DNA of 64,000 bases. It comes from Vibrio hyugaensis. Its GTDB lineage: Bacteria; Pseudomonadota; Gammaproteobacteria; Enterobacterales; Vibrionaceae. Location: assembly GCF_002906655.1 (NCBI RefSeq), contig NZ_CP025794.1, forward strand, positions 2,046,001 to 2,110,000, in the 5' to 3' direction. The notes under the pieces are model-generated. The model was not told the origin of the DNA, searched no databases, and was given only the letters and a program-made list of their open reading frames with translations. A program made the position numbers and the translations under genes. Positions 19,298-28,574 of the stretch are shown here, one piece after another; the first letter of the stretch is position 1; every line of letters starts with the position of its first letter.

Positions 19298-21844
19298 ATG
19301 TCTAACGCGACGACTCAAATTACACTACGCACCGCTGTTCTCATCCCTTTTGTGATGATTTTCTTGCTGGCTATCGGTGTGATTGTTTACGTCCAAAAAC
19401 AGAGTTACGAAGAAGTTGTCGCTGACATCAGTGACAAACAACTTTCGGTACTAACAGAAAGTGTTCATGACCACTTGAACGATTACCTACGTAAACCCTT
19501 TACTGCGGTCGCAGCACTTGGCCACAACGTCAGCTACCACAATCTTTACCATCCTAATGACACCAAAGACATTCAATCCTACTTACTTAGTGCGTTTAAA
19601 GATCTGTACCACTCGATACCGCAACTCGATGTAATCGCTTTTGGCTCAGAAACGGGTGACTTTACCGGTTTTCGCCGAGAGTCAGCCGATGCATACACAC
19701 TGATGGTGCAAGATTACCGAACCAAAGGTAGCTTAGTCATTTATGGCAGTGAAGAAGTCAGTGATGATATCCGTACTATCATCGCCCCCTATGACCCTAG
19801 GACTCGCCCTTGGTATAAACCCGTAGCACAAGACCATAAAGCTCGTTGGTCCTCGATTTATGCCAATGCCGATGAGCGTCAAGACATCACCCTTTCTGCA
19901 ATGACGCCGGTTTACGAAGTGGGTAAATTTGCGGGCGTCCTGGTCACAGATATACGCATCAACACCTTCAATCAGTTTTTACAAGAGTTGAAACAAGAGA
20001 CCAATGCTTCTGTGTACGTCATGGACCAACAGCACCGATTGGTCGCGCATTCAGGACAAGGCAGTGTAATTTCATGGGGTACCAAGTTCTCCGATAAAGA
20101 TCAGCGTTTGCTTGCTTCAGAGAGTGCCGACCCAATCATCAAAATGAGTGCTGCTCGAGTTAGCGGACAGGTGTTGAATTACACCGATAAACCCTATACG
20201 TTCGAATTCGACTTTAACGGTCAGCGCACTTTTAGTCGTATCACGCCTTACCATGACACCAATGGCTTAACTTGGTTTATCGGCACCTCCATCTCTGAGA
20301 GCGAATTACTCGGCACCTTGCCAAAGAGCCAGCAAAGAAGCTGGATGGTTGGCTTTTTAGTGAGTCTATTTGGCATCGTTGTCAGTCTATTGATCTTCAA
20401 TCGCGTAACTCGTCCTATCAATGCCACCGCTACAGCAGCGCAGCATCTAGCGAAAGGCGATTGGGACAGTTCCATGCCTCGTCCAGGCTACATATACGAG
20501 ACCACAATTCTGGTACAAGCCTTTAATGAAATGGCCAGTAATCTAAAAGCTTCATTCAAAGCATTGCGAGAGCAACTCGAATTCGATTCATTAACCCGCT
20601 TGTACAGCCGCCAAGGACTCATTGAAGTCAGTGAAAGCAGCTCACATGCAGAACAAGGCAGTTTGTACCTTATCGGGATCAACAAATTTAGGGATATCAA
20701 CGACAGTGTTGGTCATCACAATGGTGATCAGCTCCTAATTCACGTTGCTAAGCGCCTTAAACAACAGCTGAAAGAAGAAGCAACGTTAGCTCGAATTGGA
20801 GGTGATGAATTTGCTGTCTTTTTGCCAAGTACACACAGTGACGACGATATTCGTTTAACGGAAAGACGCTTACAGCAATTGCTTGCTGCACCATTCATGC
20901 TTGATGGTGAAACGGTGGTTATCAAGATTTCGATAGGGGTCGTACGAACCAAACCGGAGCAATCTATGTCACTGTGGCTACGCAACGCGAGCATCGCTCT
21001 AAGCTACGCAAAACAAGACACGCTAGCTAGCGTTTGTCACTACAGCCCAGAAATGGCCAGCGCCTCTAAGTTCCGCACTCAAATGCAAACCAAGATTCAG
21101 TCGGGTATCGATAATCAAGAATTTGTACCTTACTACCAACCTATCGTCGACCTTGCGAGTGGTAACATTTGCGGCGCAGAAGCTTTAGCTCGTTGGCACA
21201 GTGAATCAGGAATGGTTTCTCCATTAGATTTCATCCCGATCGCAGAAGAAAGCAGCATGATCAAAGCAATAGGGCAACAAATACTCTTCCAAGCATGCCG
21301 TGACACACGTAAAGCTATCGACAAAAAACAGTGGCCTGAGAACTTCCAATTGCATGTGAATGTCTCAGTAAACCAACTCTCTTGTCCTGACTTTGTCGAC
21401 ACCGTCAGCAGCATCCTGAAAACGACTCAATTGCCAGCCAATACTGTCACATTAGAAATCACTGAGTCTCGCATCATTGATAGTGCACCAACAACATTGG
21501 ATAACCTGATCAAACTGCGTCAAATGGGATTAGGGATTGCCATTGATGATTTTGGTACTGGTTACTCATCTTTAGCGTACCTTCATGCGCTACCATTTAC
21601 ATGCTTGAAGATAGATCGCACCTTTATCAATCGACTCACCGAAGAAGACCTCGACAGCTCTGTTGTTGCCGCGATAGTTAACATCACCAAAGGCATGAAA
21701 ACCAATGTCGTTGCAGAAGGCGTAGAGACACGCACGCAGGCAAAGCTGCTTAGCGCATTAGGCTGTAACCAAGTACAAGGTTTTTACTATAGCCGCCCAT
21801 TACCGCTGGAAGACTGGCCAACACATTTGGTTAACATGAAGTAG
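19298..21844 (+). CDS. Cache-HAMP-GGDEF-EAL membrane sensor for cyclic-di-GMP
   Basis: The 848-residue protein has a first membrane segment (AVLIPFVMIFLLAIGVIVYV), a periplasmic double-Cache region (about 35-340, with YDPRTRPWYKPV typical of Cache domains) and a second membrane segment (WMVGFLVSLFGIVVSLLIF). A HAMP linker, a GGDEF domain and an EAL domain follow. GGDEF is intact (RIGGDEFAVFL, near residue 500), as are EAL (GAEALARW, near 626) and DDFGTG (near 748), so both synthesis and breakdown of cyclic-di-GMP are possible; which dominates cannot be read from sequence. The ribosome-binding site at 19298 is weak. Confidence 0.9.
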   Translation: MSNATTQITLRTAVLIPFVMIFLLAIGVIVYVQKQSYEEVVADISDKQLSVLTESVHDHLNDYLRKPFTAVAALGHNVSYHNLYHPNDTKDIQSYLLSAFKDLYHSIPQLDVIAFGSETGDFTGFRRESADAYTLMVQDYRTKGSLVIYGSEEVSDDIRTIIAPYDPRTRPWYKPVAQDHKARWSSIYANADERQDITLSAMTPVYEVGKFAGVLVTDIRINTFNQFLQELKQETNASVYVMDQQHRLVAHSGQGSVISWGTKFSDKDQRLLASESADPIIKMSAARVSGQVLNYTDKPYTFEFDFNGQRTFSRITPYHDTNGLTWFIGTSISESELLGTLPKSQQRSWMVGFLVSLFGIVVSLLIFNRVTRPINATATAAQHLAKGDWDSSMPRPGYIYETTILVQAFNEMASNLKASFKALREQLEFDSLTRLYSRQGLIEVSESSSHAEQGSLYLIGINKFRDINDSVGHHNGDQLLIHVAKRLKQQLKEEATLARIGGDEFAVFLPSTHSDDDIRLTERRLQQLLAAPFMLDGETVVIKISIGVVRTKPEQSMSLWLRNASIALSYAKQDTLASVCHYSPEMASASKFRTQMQTKIQSGIDNQEFVPYYQPIVDLASGNICGAEALARWHSESGMVSPLDFIPIAEESSMIKAIGQQILFQACRDTRKAIDKKQWPENFQLHVNVSVNQLSCPDFVDTVSSILKTTQLPANTVTLEITESRIIDSAPTTLDNLIKLRQMGLGIAIDDFGTGYSSLAYLHALPFTCLKIDRTFINRLTEEDLDSSVVAAIVNITKGMKTNVVAEGVETRTQAKLLSALGCNQVQGFYYSRPLPLEDWPTHLVNMK

Positions 21845-21995
21845 AAAAGAGCTGAAATCGTTGATTTCCTAGTCATCATCTACTGACAATCTACCTAACT
21901 GTTATTTATACTTAACTGCAAATCTTCCCCATGTATTGTCATCGATAATGTTTGGGCTGAGTTCCTGTTCACAACATACAACCCGGATCGACATA

Positions 21996-23000
21996 ATGAT
22001 AACTAAGAATCTTCCCCTGACTGATTTGCACCGTCACCTTGACGGTAACATTCGCACTAAGACTATTCTTGAGCTTGGTCAGCAATTTGGTATTGCGCTA
22101 CCAGCTTATGATATTGAGTCTCTTACTCCACACGTTCAAATTGTTGAAGCTGAGCCATCTCTTGTTGCTTTCCTTTCTAAGCTTGACTGGGGTGTGGCAG
22201 TACTGGGCGATCTAGACGCATGTCGTCGTGTCGCTTACGAAAACGTAGAAGACGCTCTAAACGCAAAAATCGACTACGCTGAACTTCGCTTCTCACCATA
22301 CTACATGGCGATGAAACACAAACTGCCAGTGGCAGGCGTTGTGGAAGCAGTCGTTGATGGTGTGCAAGCGGGTATGCGTGATTTCGGTATCAAGGCGAAC
22401 CTGATTGGCATTATGAGCCGTACATTTGGTACTGATGCTTGTCAACAAGAGCTGGATGGCATCCTGAGCCAAAAAGATCACATCGTAGCCGTTGACCTAG
22501 CGGGTGATGAGCTTGGCCAGCCAGGTGACCGTTTTGTCTCTCACTTCAGGCAAGTCCGTGATGCAGGCCTAAGTGTTACTGTTCACGCGGGTGAAGCGGC
22601 GGGCGCAGAAAGCATGTGGCAAGCAATTCAAGAGTTAGGCGCAACTCGTATCGGTCATGGTGTGAAAGCGATTCACGATCCTAAACTAATGGATTACCTA
22701 GCAGAAAACCGCATTGGTATTGAATCTTGCCTGACGTCAAACTTCCAAACGAGTACGGTTGAATCGCTAGCTAACCACCCGCTTAAGCAATTCCTAGAGC
22801 ACGGTGTGCTGGCATGTCTGAACACGGACGATCCAGCAGTTGAAGGTATTGAACTGCCATACGAATACGAAGTGGCAGCACCAGCAGCAGGTCTGACTCA
22901 AGAGCAAATTCGCCAAGCGCAAATAAACGGCCTAGACATCGCTTTCTTATCAGATGCAGAAAAAACTGAACTGAAAGAAAAAGTGAAAGATCGCGTTTAA
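21996..23000 (+). CDS. add: Adenosine deaminase
   Basis: The enzyme deaminates adenosine and deoxyadenosine to inosine in purine salvage. The 334-residue protein has the zinc ligands in DLHRHLDGN, the HAGE motif ([12 protein letters not shown]), RIGHG and the catalytic NTDDPAV. The ATG at 21996 gives the family N-terminus ([14 protein letters not shown]). An upstream in-frame ATG at 21936 would add 20 residues unlike the family, so it is not chosen. Monocistronic, with a terminator shared with the convergent hemN. Confidence 0.97.
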   Translation: MITKNLPLTDLHRHLDGNIRTKTILELGQQFGIALPAYDIESLTPHVQIVEAEPSLVAFLSKLDWGVAVLGDLDACRRVAYENVEDALNAKIDYAELRFSPYYMAMKHKLPVAGVVEAVVDGVQAGMRDFGIKANLIGIMSRTFGTDACQQELDGILSQKDHIVAVDLAGDELGQPGDRFVSHFRQVRDAGLSVTVHAGEAAGAESMWQAIQELGATRIGHGVKAIHDPKLMDYLAENRIGIESCLTSNFQTSTVESLANHPLKQFLEHGVLACLNTDDPAVEGIELPYEYEVAAPAAGLTQEQIRQAQINGLDIAFLSDAEKTELKEKVKDRV

Positions 23001-23016
23001 TTGCCGCGAAGGACAT

Positions 23017-23047
23017 AAAAAATGCCAGCATTTGCTGGCATTTTTTT
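23017..23047. terminator. Bidirectional terminator between add and hemN
   Basis: A long stem (AAAAATGCCAGCA / TGCTGGCATTTTT) with a minimal loop has A and T runs on either side. Confidence 0.9.
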
Positions 23048-23069
23048 ATATCCGAAATCTATTGAGAGC

Positions 23070-24461
23070 TTAGATAACGCGAGAGAATTGCTGCTGACGC
23101 GCTTTCGCTCGTAGGTACTTGTCGAAGCACATACAGATATTACGAATCAATAAGCGACCACGAAGTGTCACTCGAATTTCACGCTCATCCACTTCCACCA
23201 ACTTGTCATCAACGAAAGTTTGCAGAAGCTGTAGATCTTCTTTGAAGTACTGTTCGAACTTCACAGCAAACTCAGACTCAATCGCTTTCTTATCCAGTTT
23301 AAAGTTACAGATAAGCTGCTTAATCACCTCACGGCGTAGCAAATCATCTGAGTCCAAAGAAACCCCTTTCCAGAGCGCATGACGCAAGTCATTCACTTGA
23401 GCATAGTACTTCTTCAACTCTTTTTGGTTTTGCGCGTACGCATCACCAATCATGGAAATCGCAGAAACACCAAAGCCGACCAAATCACACTCACCTTGCG
23501 TGGTGTAGCCTTGGAAGTTGCGGTGCAAAATACCTTCACGCTGAGCAACGGCAAGCTCATCATCTGGCATAGCAAAGTGGTCCATACCGATGAATTGGTA
23601 GCCAGCCCCCGTAAGTGTCGCGATCGTGTCTTGCAGAATCGCCATCTTCTCTTCAGCTTTCGGCAAATCTTCGTCTTTAATCTTACGCTGCGCAGCAAAG
23701 AGTTGAGGCATATGCGCGTAGTTAAACACAGACAAACGACCCGGCTGCATTTCTAACACTTGCTCAAGTGTTTTAGCAAAGGACACCTTCGTTTGCTTCG
23801 GTAAGCCGTAAATTAGATCGAGGTTCGTTGAACGAAAGCCAAGCTCTTTGGCGCGTGCGACCATCGCAAAGATAAATTCTTCATCTTGCTCGCGATTCAC
23901 AAGCTGCTGAACTTCTTTATTGAAGTCCTGAACACCAATGCTCAGACGGTTGAAACCTTCGCTGCGCAGATGATCCAGCATGGTTAGTTCGATTTCACGC
24001 GGGTCCACCTCAATACTGATTTCAGCATCCGCATTAAAGTTAAATTCTTGGCGCAATAAATCCATCACGCGAGTGATTTGTTTTTCAGACAAGAAAGTTG
24101 GTGTACCACCACCAAAGTGCAGTTGAGTGACTGTGCGCTCACCAAGCAACGACGCGCGTTGACGAATTTCATGCTCCAGTACGTCTAGGTATTCGTCTGC
24201 TTTGTGCGAATGACGAGTAATGACCTTGTTACAGCCGCAGTAGTAGCAAAGCTTGTGGCAAAACGGAATATGAACGTACAAAGATAACGGACGCTCTGGG
24301 TATTGAGTGCATGCCATATCGTAGTCTGAAATGGTAAATGCTTCATGAAACTCCAGCGCCGTTGGGTACGACGTATAGCGAGGACCGGAATAGTTGTACT
24401 TATCCAATACCGCTTGATCCCAGACGATTTGCTGCTTCGATTCAGTATGTTGATTCGACAT
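23070..24461 (-). CDS. hemN: Oxygen-independent coproporphyrinogen III oxidase
   Basis: This radical-SAM enzyme decarboxylates coproporphyrinogen III to protoporphyrinogen IX without oxygen, for anaerobic haem synthesis. The 463-residue protein has the cluster motif C-x3-C-x2-C at Cys68, Cys72 and Cys75 (IPFCHKLCYYCGC), the FGGGTP SAM-binding motif, and a C-terminal HemN domain. The ATG at 24461 is used because GGAAAG lies upstream; an in-frame TTG ten codons earlier is less likely. The 185-base gap ahead of it must hold its promoter. Confidence 0.97.
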   Translation of the reverse strand: MSNQHTESKQQIVWDQAVLDKYNYSGPRYTSYPTALEFHEAFTISDYDMACTQYPERPLSLYVHIPFCHKLCYYCGCNKVITRHSHKADEYLDVLEHEIRQRASLLGERTVTQLHFGGGTPTFLSEKQITRVMDLLRQEFNFNADAEISIEVDPREIELTMLDHLRSEGFNRLSIGVQDFNKEVQQLVNREQDEEFIFAMVARAKELGFRSTNLDLIYGLPKQTKVSFAKTLEQVLEMQPGRLSVFNYAHMPQLFAAQRKIKDEDLPKAEEKMAILQDTIATLTGAGYQFIGMDHFAMPDDELAVAQREGILHRNFQGYTTQGECDLVGFGVSAISMIGDAYAQNQKELKKYYAQVNDLRHALWKGVSLDSDDLLRREVIKQLICNFKLDKKAIESEFAVKFEQYFKEDLQLLQTFVDDKLVEVDEREIRVTLRGRLLIRNICMCFDKYLRAKARQQQFSRVI

Positions 24462-24646
24462 GGTGGTACTTTCCGTTAAATGCGAGGGCAACGAAAATCG
24501 TTACCCAATATTCAGAGGTCGTTATTTTGCCATATGACAAAGGCAACAACGGTAACCGCAGGTGGCTTTTTAAGTATAAAACCAAAGAAGTGCTAGCGTG
24601 ATCACGATACCCCCAATAGCAATAAGGAAACCATTGGGGATACAAA

Positions 24647-25135
24647 CTAGATCATCTGAATATTGATTTGGTTATTCAGTGGCTGGACGTTTTTTTGCAA
24701 CACTTTGAGTTCTTCTACGATCGTATCCGTCAAGCGCTGCTCTGCTTTATGGCGATCCAAGTTTTGTTGCATACGTTCTTTCTTCGCAAGTTGCTGTCGG
24801 TCTTCACCACGCGCCATATCTTTCACAATATGGTAAAGCTCAGAAATCGCTGGGTACGTTTTATCAAAATCCACACGGTCTTCACCCTGAACATAGTCCA
24901 TGATGTTGTATACACGAATGCTGATTTCAGATAAATCACACTGGCCTTGAATGCCAGCCTGACACAAAGTATGCACGTTCTCAAAAATGTTGGCGTTACG
25001 TTTATCGATCGCCAATTTTTTATGCTTCAGCTGCAATTCCTTTTGCTTTTTCAATTGAAGCAGAAGGTAACCTGCATATGAAGCCAGCGCGATAATGATC
25101 ACAGCACCCGCAATCGCTAATAAGGTTACGTTCAT
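24647..25135 (-). CDS. DUF2489 family membrane-anchored protein
   Basis: The 162-residue protein has an N-terminal membrane segment (LLAIAGAVIIIALASYAGYLL). A highly charged helical cytoplasmic part follows (QLKKQKELQLKHKKL, ARGEDRQQLAKKERM). It matches the DUF2489 family in length and layout; function is unknown. It starts eight bases after the yihI stop codon, so they are probably one transcription unit. A GC-rich hairpin at about 24607-24643 just downstream may end that transcript, although it lacks a T-run. Confidence 0.8.
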   Translation of the reverse strand: MNVTLLAIAGAVIIIALASYAGYLLLQLKKQKELQLKHKKLAIDKRNANIFENVHTLCQAGIQGQCDLSEISIRVYNIMDYVQGEDRVDFDKTYPAISELYHIVKDMARGEDRQQLAKKERMQQNLDRHKAEQRLTDTIVEELKVLQKNVQPLNNQINIQMI

Positions 25136-25142
25136 GAATTAC

Positions 25143-25685
25143 TTATCCTTTGTAGTCGTCGAAGTTGATGTCATCGAAATCCGCTAGTAGGTCATCGTCG
25201 TTGCGAGTACCTTTAGCAGCAGGAGCGGTGAAGTCTTCCTCTTCTTCCGGCTCAAGTAGACCAAGTTGGTCCATCAGTTTTTCGATGCGATCTAGCTTCT
25301 CATCTACGAACTTCTGTAGACCTGTGCCTAGGTTCTCACCCGCTTCAATGCGATCCAACAACACGTTCAATTGCGCATCGTTTTCTAGCATCTCTAGCTC
25401 TTGCTCAGCCGATAGGCGACGCTCTTGTTTTGTCATCTTCTTCGCTGGCTCAACGATCAGAGGAATTTTCTTCTTACTACCTAAACGTGGATCACGATTT
25501 TGGGCAGCAGATTGCTTCTTCTGTTCATTCACTTCTGAGTTACGGTTACCTGTCTTCAAGCCTTTACGCTTTTTAGCGCGCTTGCGTAGACGGCCTTCAA
25601 CGTCAGATTCTGTGCGGTTACGAGTGACAACAAACTCAGGTGCGCCTGCTGCACCTGGCTTTCTAGATTTTTTACTACGGCTCAT
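25143..25685 (-). CDS. yihI: Der GTPase-activating protein YihI
   Basis: YihI stimulates the GTPase Der and so tunes 50S ribosome assembly. The 180-residue protein has a very basic N-terminal third (MSRSKKSRKPG, RLRKRAKKRKGLKTG) and an acidic C-terminal part (ERLSAEQELEMLENDAQL, then EPEEEEDFTAPA). This polarity is characteristic of the family. Its start codon shares one base with the stop codon of the upstream methyltransferase gene, so translation is likely coupled. Confidence 0.94.
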   Translation of the reverse strand: MSRSKKSRKPGAAGAPEFVVTRNRTESDVEGRLRKRAKKRKGLKTGNRNSEVNEQKKQSAAQNRDPRLGSKKKIPLIVEPAKKMTKQERRLSAEQELEMLENDAQLNVLLDRIEAGENLGTGLQKFVDEKLDRIEKLMDQLGLLEPEEEEDFTAPAAKGTRNDDDLLADFDDINFDDYKG

Positions 25686-26323
25686 TACTGGGCTTTCCTC
25701 AGTAAAATTACATCATTACCAATAAATTCGAGTTCGAGCTTATCCCGCTCAGCTAGGAACTGGAACGTTTCACGGCTAAAGAACACCACGTGAGTAGGAT
25801 CGTTCTTATAATGCCATGATTGAAAGGCTTCTACATCGATGACCATTTTCGTCATCAGGCCTATCCAGCCACCTGGCTTAACTAAATTCAACCATTGCTT
25901 CCACACCACATCGGGGTGGTAGAGGTGTTCGATCACCTCTGTTGCTGTCATGAAGTCATACTGCTTTTCTAACACCGATGTATTAGGGTGATAGTAAAGA
26001 TCATACAACGCCATGTTGTGCCCCGCTTCTTCTAACATTAATGAAAGCGTAGGGCCTGGACCACAACCAAAGTCGATTCCGTTCGATTGTGGTGAAATTC
26101 GCTCTGCGATTGGGTCAGCAATTCGCGACAAAAAATGTCGATATCCCATATCTTCAGGATTGTTCTCATGCAGATCATAGTGAGCTTTTTCAGTTTTCGC
26201 ATCCAAACGTTGGTCTGGATTGACGAATACCAAACTGCACTGTTCACACTGAAGATACTCGCGTCGCTTATCTTCAAAAAAGTGGTGAGTGCGCTGATTC
26301 TGGCATAAAGGACAGGTGTGCAT
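25685..26323 (-). CDS. Class I SAM-dependent methyltransferase with N-terminal zinc ribbon
   Basis: The 212-residue protein begins with a treble-clef-like Cys pattern (CPLCQNQ at residues 4-10, then CEQCSLVF). A Rossmann methyltransferase core follows with motif I DFGCGPGPTLS and later motifs (TEVIEHLYHPD, LVKPGGWIGLMTKM). The layout resembles Methyltransf_23-type enzymes; the substrate is unknown. The ATG at 26323 is chosen because GAGGAAG lies just upstream. The frame stays open for 83 more codons, but that stretch is the end of a small-RNA gene and its terminator, not protein-like sequence. Confidence 0.85.
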   Translation of the reverse strand: MHTCPLCQNQRTHHFFEDKRREYLQCEQCSLVFVNPDQRLDAKTEKAHYDLHENNPEDMGYRHFLSRIADPIAERISPQSNGIDFGCGPGPTLSLMLEEAGHNMALYDLYYHPNTSVLEKQYDFMTATEVIEHLYHPDVVWKQWLNLVKPGGWIGLMTKMVIDVEAFQSWHYKNDPTHVVFFSRETFQFLAERDKLELEFIGNDVILLRKAQ

Positions 26324-26440
26324 GCTGACTTCCTCAAACAGGGATGCGAAACATACCAGAAAGTGGACACAGATTGGAGTGTTGCTGGATACTTTTTCAG
26401 CAGTTTTTGTTAAAAAACTTTGATTGGCAAAAATGAATAT

Positions 26441-26795
26441 AAAAAAAGCGACAGTGAGACTGTCGCTTTCTGAATGCCACCAATAAGTGGCGAAACTGTG
26501 TTGCACACATCTGGTGCACCAAGAATCCTTTTGTTTTTCAAGCTTTCCCTGCCAAAAAGTGTTGTTCTTCATCTTCCTGATGAGTTTTGGCTATCCTTTC
26601 ACTTCCTGTTTACTGAGCTACTTCCTGAAGCCTGATCCGTTTCGCTGTCTTAACCGTTAGACTAGATGACCATCCATATCTGATAGGCTCCTTGCCTATC
26701 TAAGTCCCTTTTCCGACTACCAAACGTCCTTCGCTTGCGTCCTTGGAGACCTTATATCCATGGTCTAAATTCCTGAGGTTCACTCCTTGTGAACA
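26441..26795 (-). ncRNA. csrC: CsrB/CsrC-family regulatory RNA (sequesters CsrA)
   Basis: Read on the minus strand this 355-base stretch carries about 16 GGA motifs, many as AGGA or CAGGAAG. Several lie in hairpin loops: GTTCAC-AAGGA-GTGAAC and GATAGGC-AAGGA-GCCTATC are perfect examples. It ends in a strong terminator (GCGACAG / CTGTCGC, 26448-26466, then seven T residues). A promoter is visible as TTGTTG, 16 bases, TAAAGT (-10 at 26802-26807). Such RNAs bind and titrate CsrA. The place between engB and yihI is where E. coli keeps csrC, which is the only reason for the symbol; Vibrio has several paralogues. The 5' end is approximate. Confidence 0.85.
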
Positions 26796-26889
26796 CCGTC
26801 TACTTTACGGGTTTCGTAAAAACCAACAAGTCACCAAAAGCAATTAATGACACTAATTTTTTGCCATAAATAAATCACCCATTTTATCA

Positions 26890-26905
26890 ATAACTTAAAA
26901 GTTAT
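26890..26905. promoter_or_regulatory. Palindrome upstream of the Csr-type RNA
   Basis: ATAACTT at 26890-26896 and AAGTTAT at 26899-26905 form a 7-bp dyad with a 2-base spacer, about 95 bases upstream of the predicted RNA start. Csr RNAs are normally activated by a GacA/UvrY/VarA-type regulator binding in this region, but the dyad does not closely match the published TGTAAG-N6-CTTACA box. The regulator is therefore unassigned. The rest of 26906-27017 shows nothing I can name. Confidence 0.35.
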
Positions 26906-27017
26906 AGAGAGAAATCGCATCGATCACGTATGGCAAATGTCTCACAAGGCCTCAAGCTATCTATCACTTTTATGTCTAACATTGAATAAGATCGAGATCA
27001 CACAAAGCCACAAACAA

Positions 27018-27046
27018 AAATGCCCCAACCAATAGTTGGGGCATTT
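27018..27046 (-). terminator. Rho-independent terminator after cytochrome c4 gene
   Basis: A 12-bp stem (AAATGCCCCAAC / GTTGGGGCATTT) with a 5-base loop has T-rich sequence beyond it in the minus direction. Confidence 0.85.
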
Positions 27047-27079
27047 CTGTATAACTTTGCTCGAACGCGGTGTAGGGGC

Positions 27080-27697
27080 TTAGTGCAGACCGCCAACGTA
27101 TTTCGACAGAACTTCGATGTCTTCGTCTGTCATTTTCTTTGCGATGTCACGCATCATGGCATTCATATCATTACCACGAGCACCATCACGGAACTTCTCT
27201 AACTGAGCTTTGATGTAGTCAGCTTGCTGACCAGAAATTTTAGGGAAACCTGAAAGCTCAGTGCCGTTACCACGAGGACCGTGACACGCGATACATGCGG
27301 TTAGACCACGCTCTGCATCACCAGCGGTGTAAAGTACCTTACCTTGCTCGACCACATTTTCAGGGGTTGAGCTCTCTGCAATAGGTAAAGAGGCATAGTA
27401 AGCAGATAGATCCGCGATGTCTTCATCACTTAGTGGCATAGCCATACCACTCATTACAGGATCGTAACGACCTTGTTTACCACCACTAGTCATACCTAGT
27501 TTTAGATCTTTTAATTGCTTCTCAAGATACTTAGCGTGTTGGCCTGCAAGATTCGGGTACATTGCTAGTGCACTGTTACCATCTGCTCCGTGACAGGCGA
27601 CACAGGTTTGTGATTTTGCTTTACCAGCTTCAATATTACCTTGGGCCCATACTGAGCAACTGGCTAAAAGACTCAAAATTAGCGCTAATTTCTTCAT
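27080..27697 (-). CDS. Dihaem cytochrome c4
   Basis: Cytochrome c4 carries electrons in the periplasm, usually to terminal oxidases. The 205-residue precursor has a signal peptide (LALILSLLASCSVWAQ) and two class I cytochrome domains. Their haem motifs are CVACH (Cys32, Cys35, His36) and CIACH (Cys135, Cys138, His139), with later methionine axial ligands in each half (for example MAMPLSDEDIADLSAYY). Two similar halves and the length are as expected for cytochrome c4. Divergent from engB across about 160 bases. Confidence 0.93.
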   Translation of the reverse strand: MKKLALILSLLASCSVWAQGNIEAGKAKSQTCVACHGADGNSALAMYPNLAGQHAKYLEKQLKDLKLGMTSGGKQGRYDPVMSGMAMPLSDEDIADLSAYYASLPIAESSTPENVVEQGKVLYTAGDAERGLTACIACHGPRGNGTELSGFPKISGQQADYIKAQLEKFRDGARGNDMNAMMRDIAKKMTDEDIEVLSKYVGGLH

Positions 27698-27856
27698 GAC
27701 ATTCCATTATAATTATCAAGCTTCCAGTACCACGGAATGTGAACATACCGCGTACACTCATGGTACAATAGGCGACCTTATGCCGAGCACGGTTATTTTA
27801 CACAATTTCACAAAAAAGTAATCAATCGACTACACAAAGTCGAGATGGAGTTAACA

Positions 27857-28519
27857 GTGAGCGTAAAAATTCATTACCAAAACACGCATTTCATCACCAG
27901 CGCACCCGATATTCGTCACTTACCGGAGGACGAAGGTGTCGAAATTGCGTTTGCAGGACGCTCAAACGCTGGTAAATCGAGTGCACTGAATCGCCTGACT
28001 AACCAAAAAAGTCTAGCGAAGACATCAAAGACCCCAGGTCGTACTCAATTGATCAACCTTTTCAAAGTACAAGAAGGTTGTCATATCGTCGATTTGCCAG
28101 GATACGGCTTCGCTCAAGTACCGGTTGAGATGAAGAACAAATGGCAAAAGTCATTAGGTGAATACCTACAGAAACGTGAGTGTCTAAAAGGTCTCGTGGT
28201 TCTAATGGACATTCGTCACCCAATGAAAGACCTCGACCAACAAATGATTTTCTGGGCAATCGACAGCCGCATCCCTGTGCAAGTACTGCTGACTAAAGCT
28301 GACAAGCTAAAAAGCGGCGCTCGTAAACAGGTACTACTGAAAATTCGCAAACAAGCAGAGACGTTTGGTGGCGATGTATCGGTTGATGTGTTCTCTTCAT
28401 TGAAAGGTCTGGGAGTTGATCAGCTTCGTGCCAAGCTGGACGTTTGGTTTGCACCGGCAATCGCACACCTTCTTGAAGAAGACGAACAAGATGACGCTCA
28501 AGAGAGCAACGAAGAATAA
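27857..28519 (+). CDS. engB: Ribosome biogenesis GTP-binding protein EngB/YsxC
   Basis: This essential small GTPase takes part in late 50S assembly. The 220-residue protein has the P-loop GRSNAGKS (residues 34-41), G2 TPGRTQ, G3 DLPGYG and G4 TKAD. The GTG at 27857 is preferred over an ATG four codons upstream: GGAG lies six bases ahead of it, the ATG lacks a ribosome-binding site, and the product then begins [12 protein letters not shown] like its relatives. The polA-spf-engB neighbourhood is conserved from E. coli. Confidence 0.95.
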   Translation: MSVKIHYQNTHFITSAPDIRHLPEDEGVEIAFAGRSNAGKSSALNRLTNQKSLAKTSKTPGRTQLINLFKVQEGCHIVDLPGYGFAQVPVEMKNKWQKSLGEYLQKRECLKGLVVLMDIRHPMKDLDQQMIFWAIDSRIPVQVLLTKADKLKSGARKQVLLKIRKQAETFGGDVSVDVFSSLKGLGVDQLRAKLDVWFAPAIAHLLEEDEQDDAQESNEE

Positions 28520-28550
28520 TTAACAAAATTTGTTAAATTTTTTCGACACA

Positions 28551-28574
28551 GCCCTGCCTTTTGGTGGGGCTTTT
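28551..28574 (+). terminator. Rho-independent terminator after engB
   Basis: The stem GCCCTGCC / GGTGGGGC has two G-T pairs and a TTTT loop and is followed by TTTT. Confidence 0.7.

Noticed and set aside
25165..25725. A 186-codon open frame on the plus strand opposite yihI
   Set aside because: Serine-rich translation of the Lys/Glu-rich yihI sequence in reverse; no protein family and no start signals.
26324..26572. Upstream extension of the methyltransferase reading frame
   Set aside because: It covers the terminator and 3' part of the Csr-type RNA and is not methyltransferase-like; the ATG at 26323 has a good ribosome-binding site.
26640..26680. tRNA-like D-arm on the minus strand (TAGTCTAACGGTTAAGAC)
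   Set aside because: No acceptor, anticodon or T arms follow; it is a hairpin inside the Csr-type RNA.
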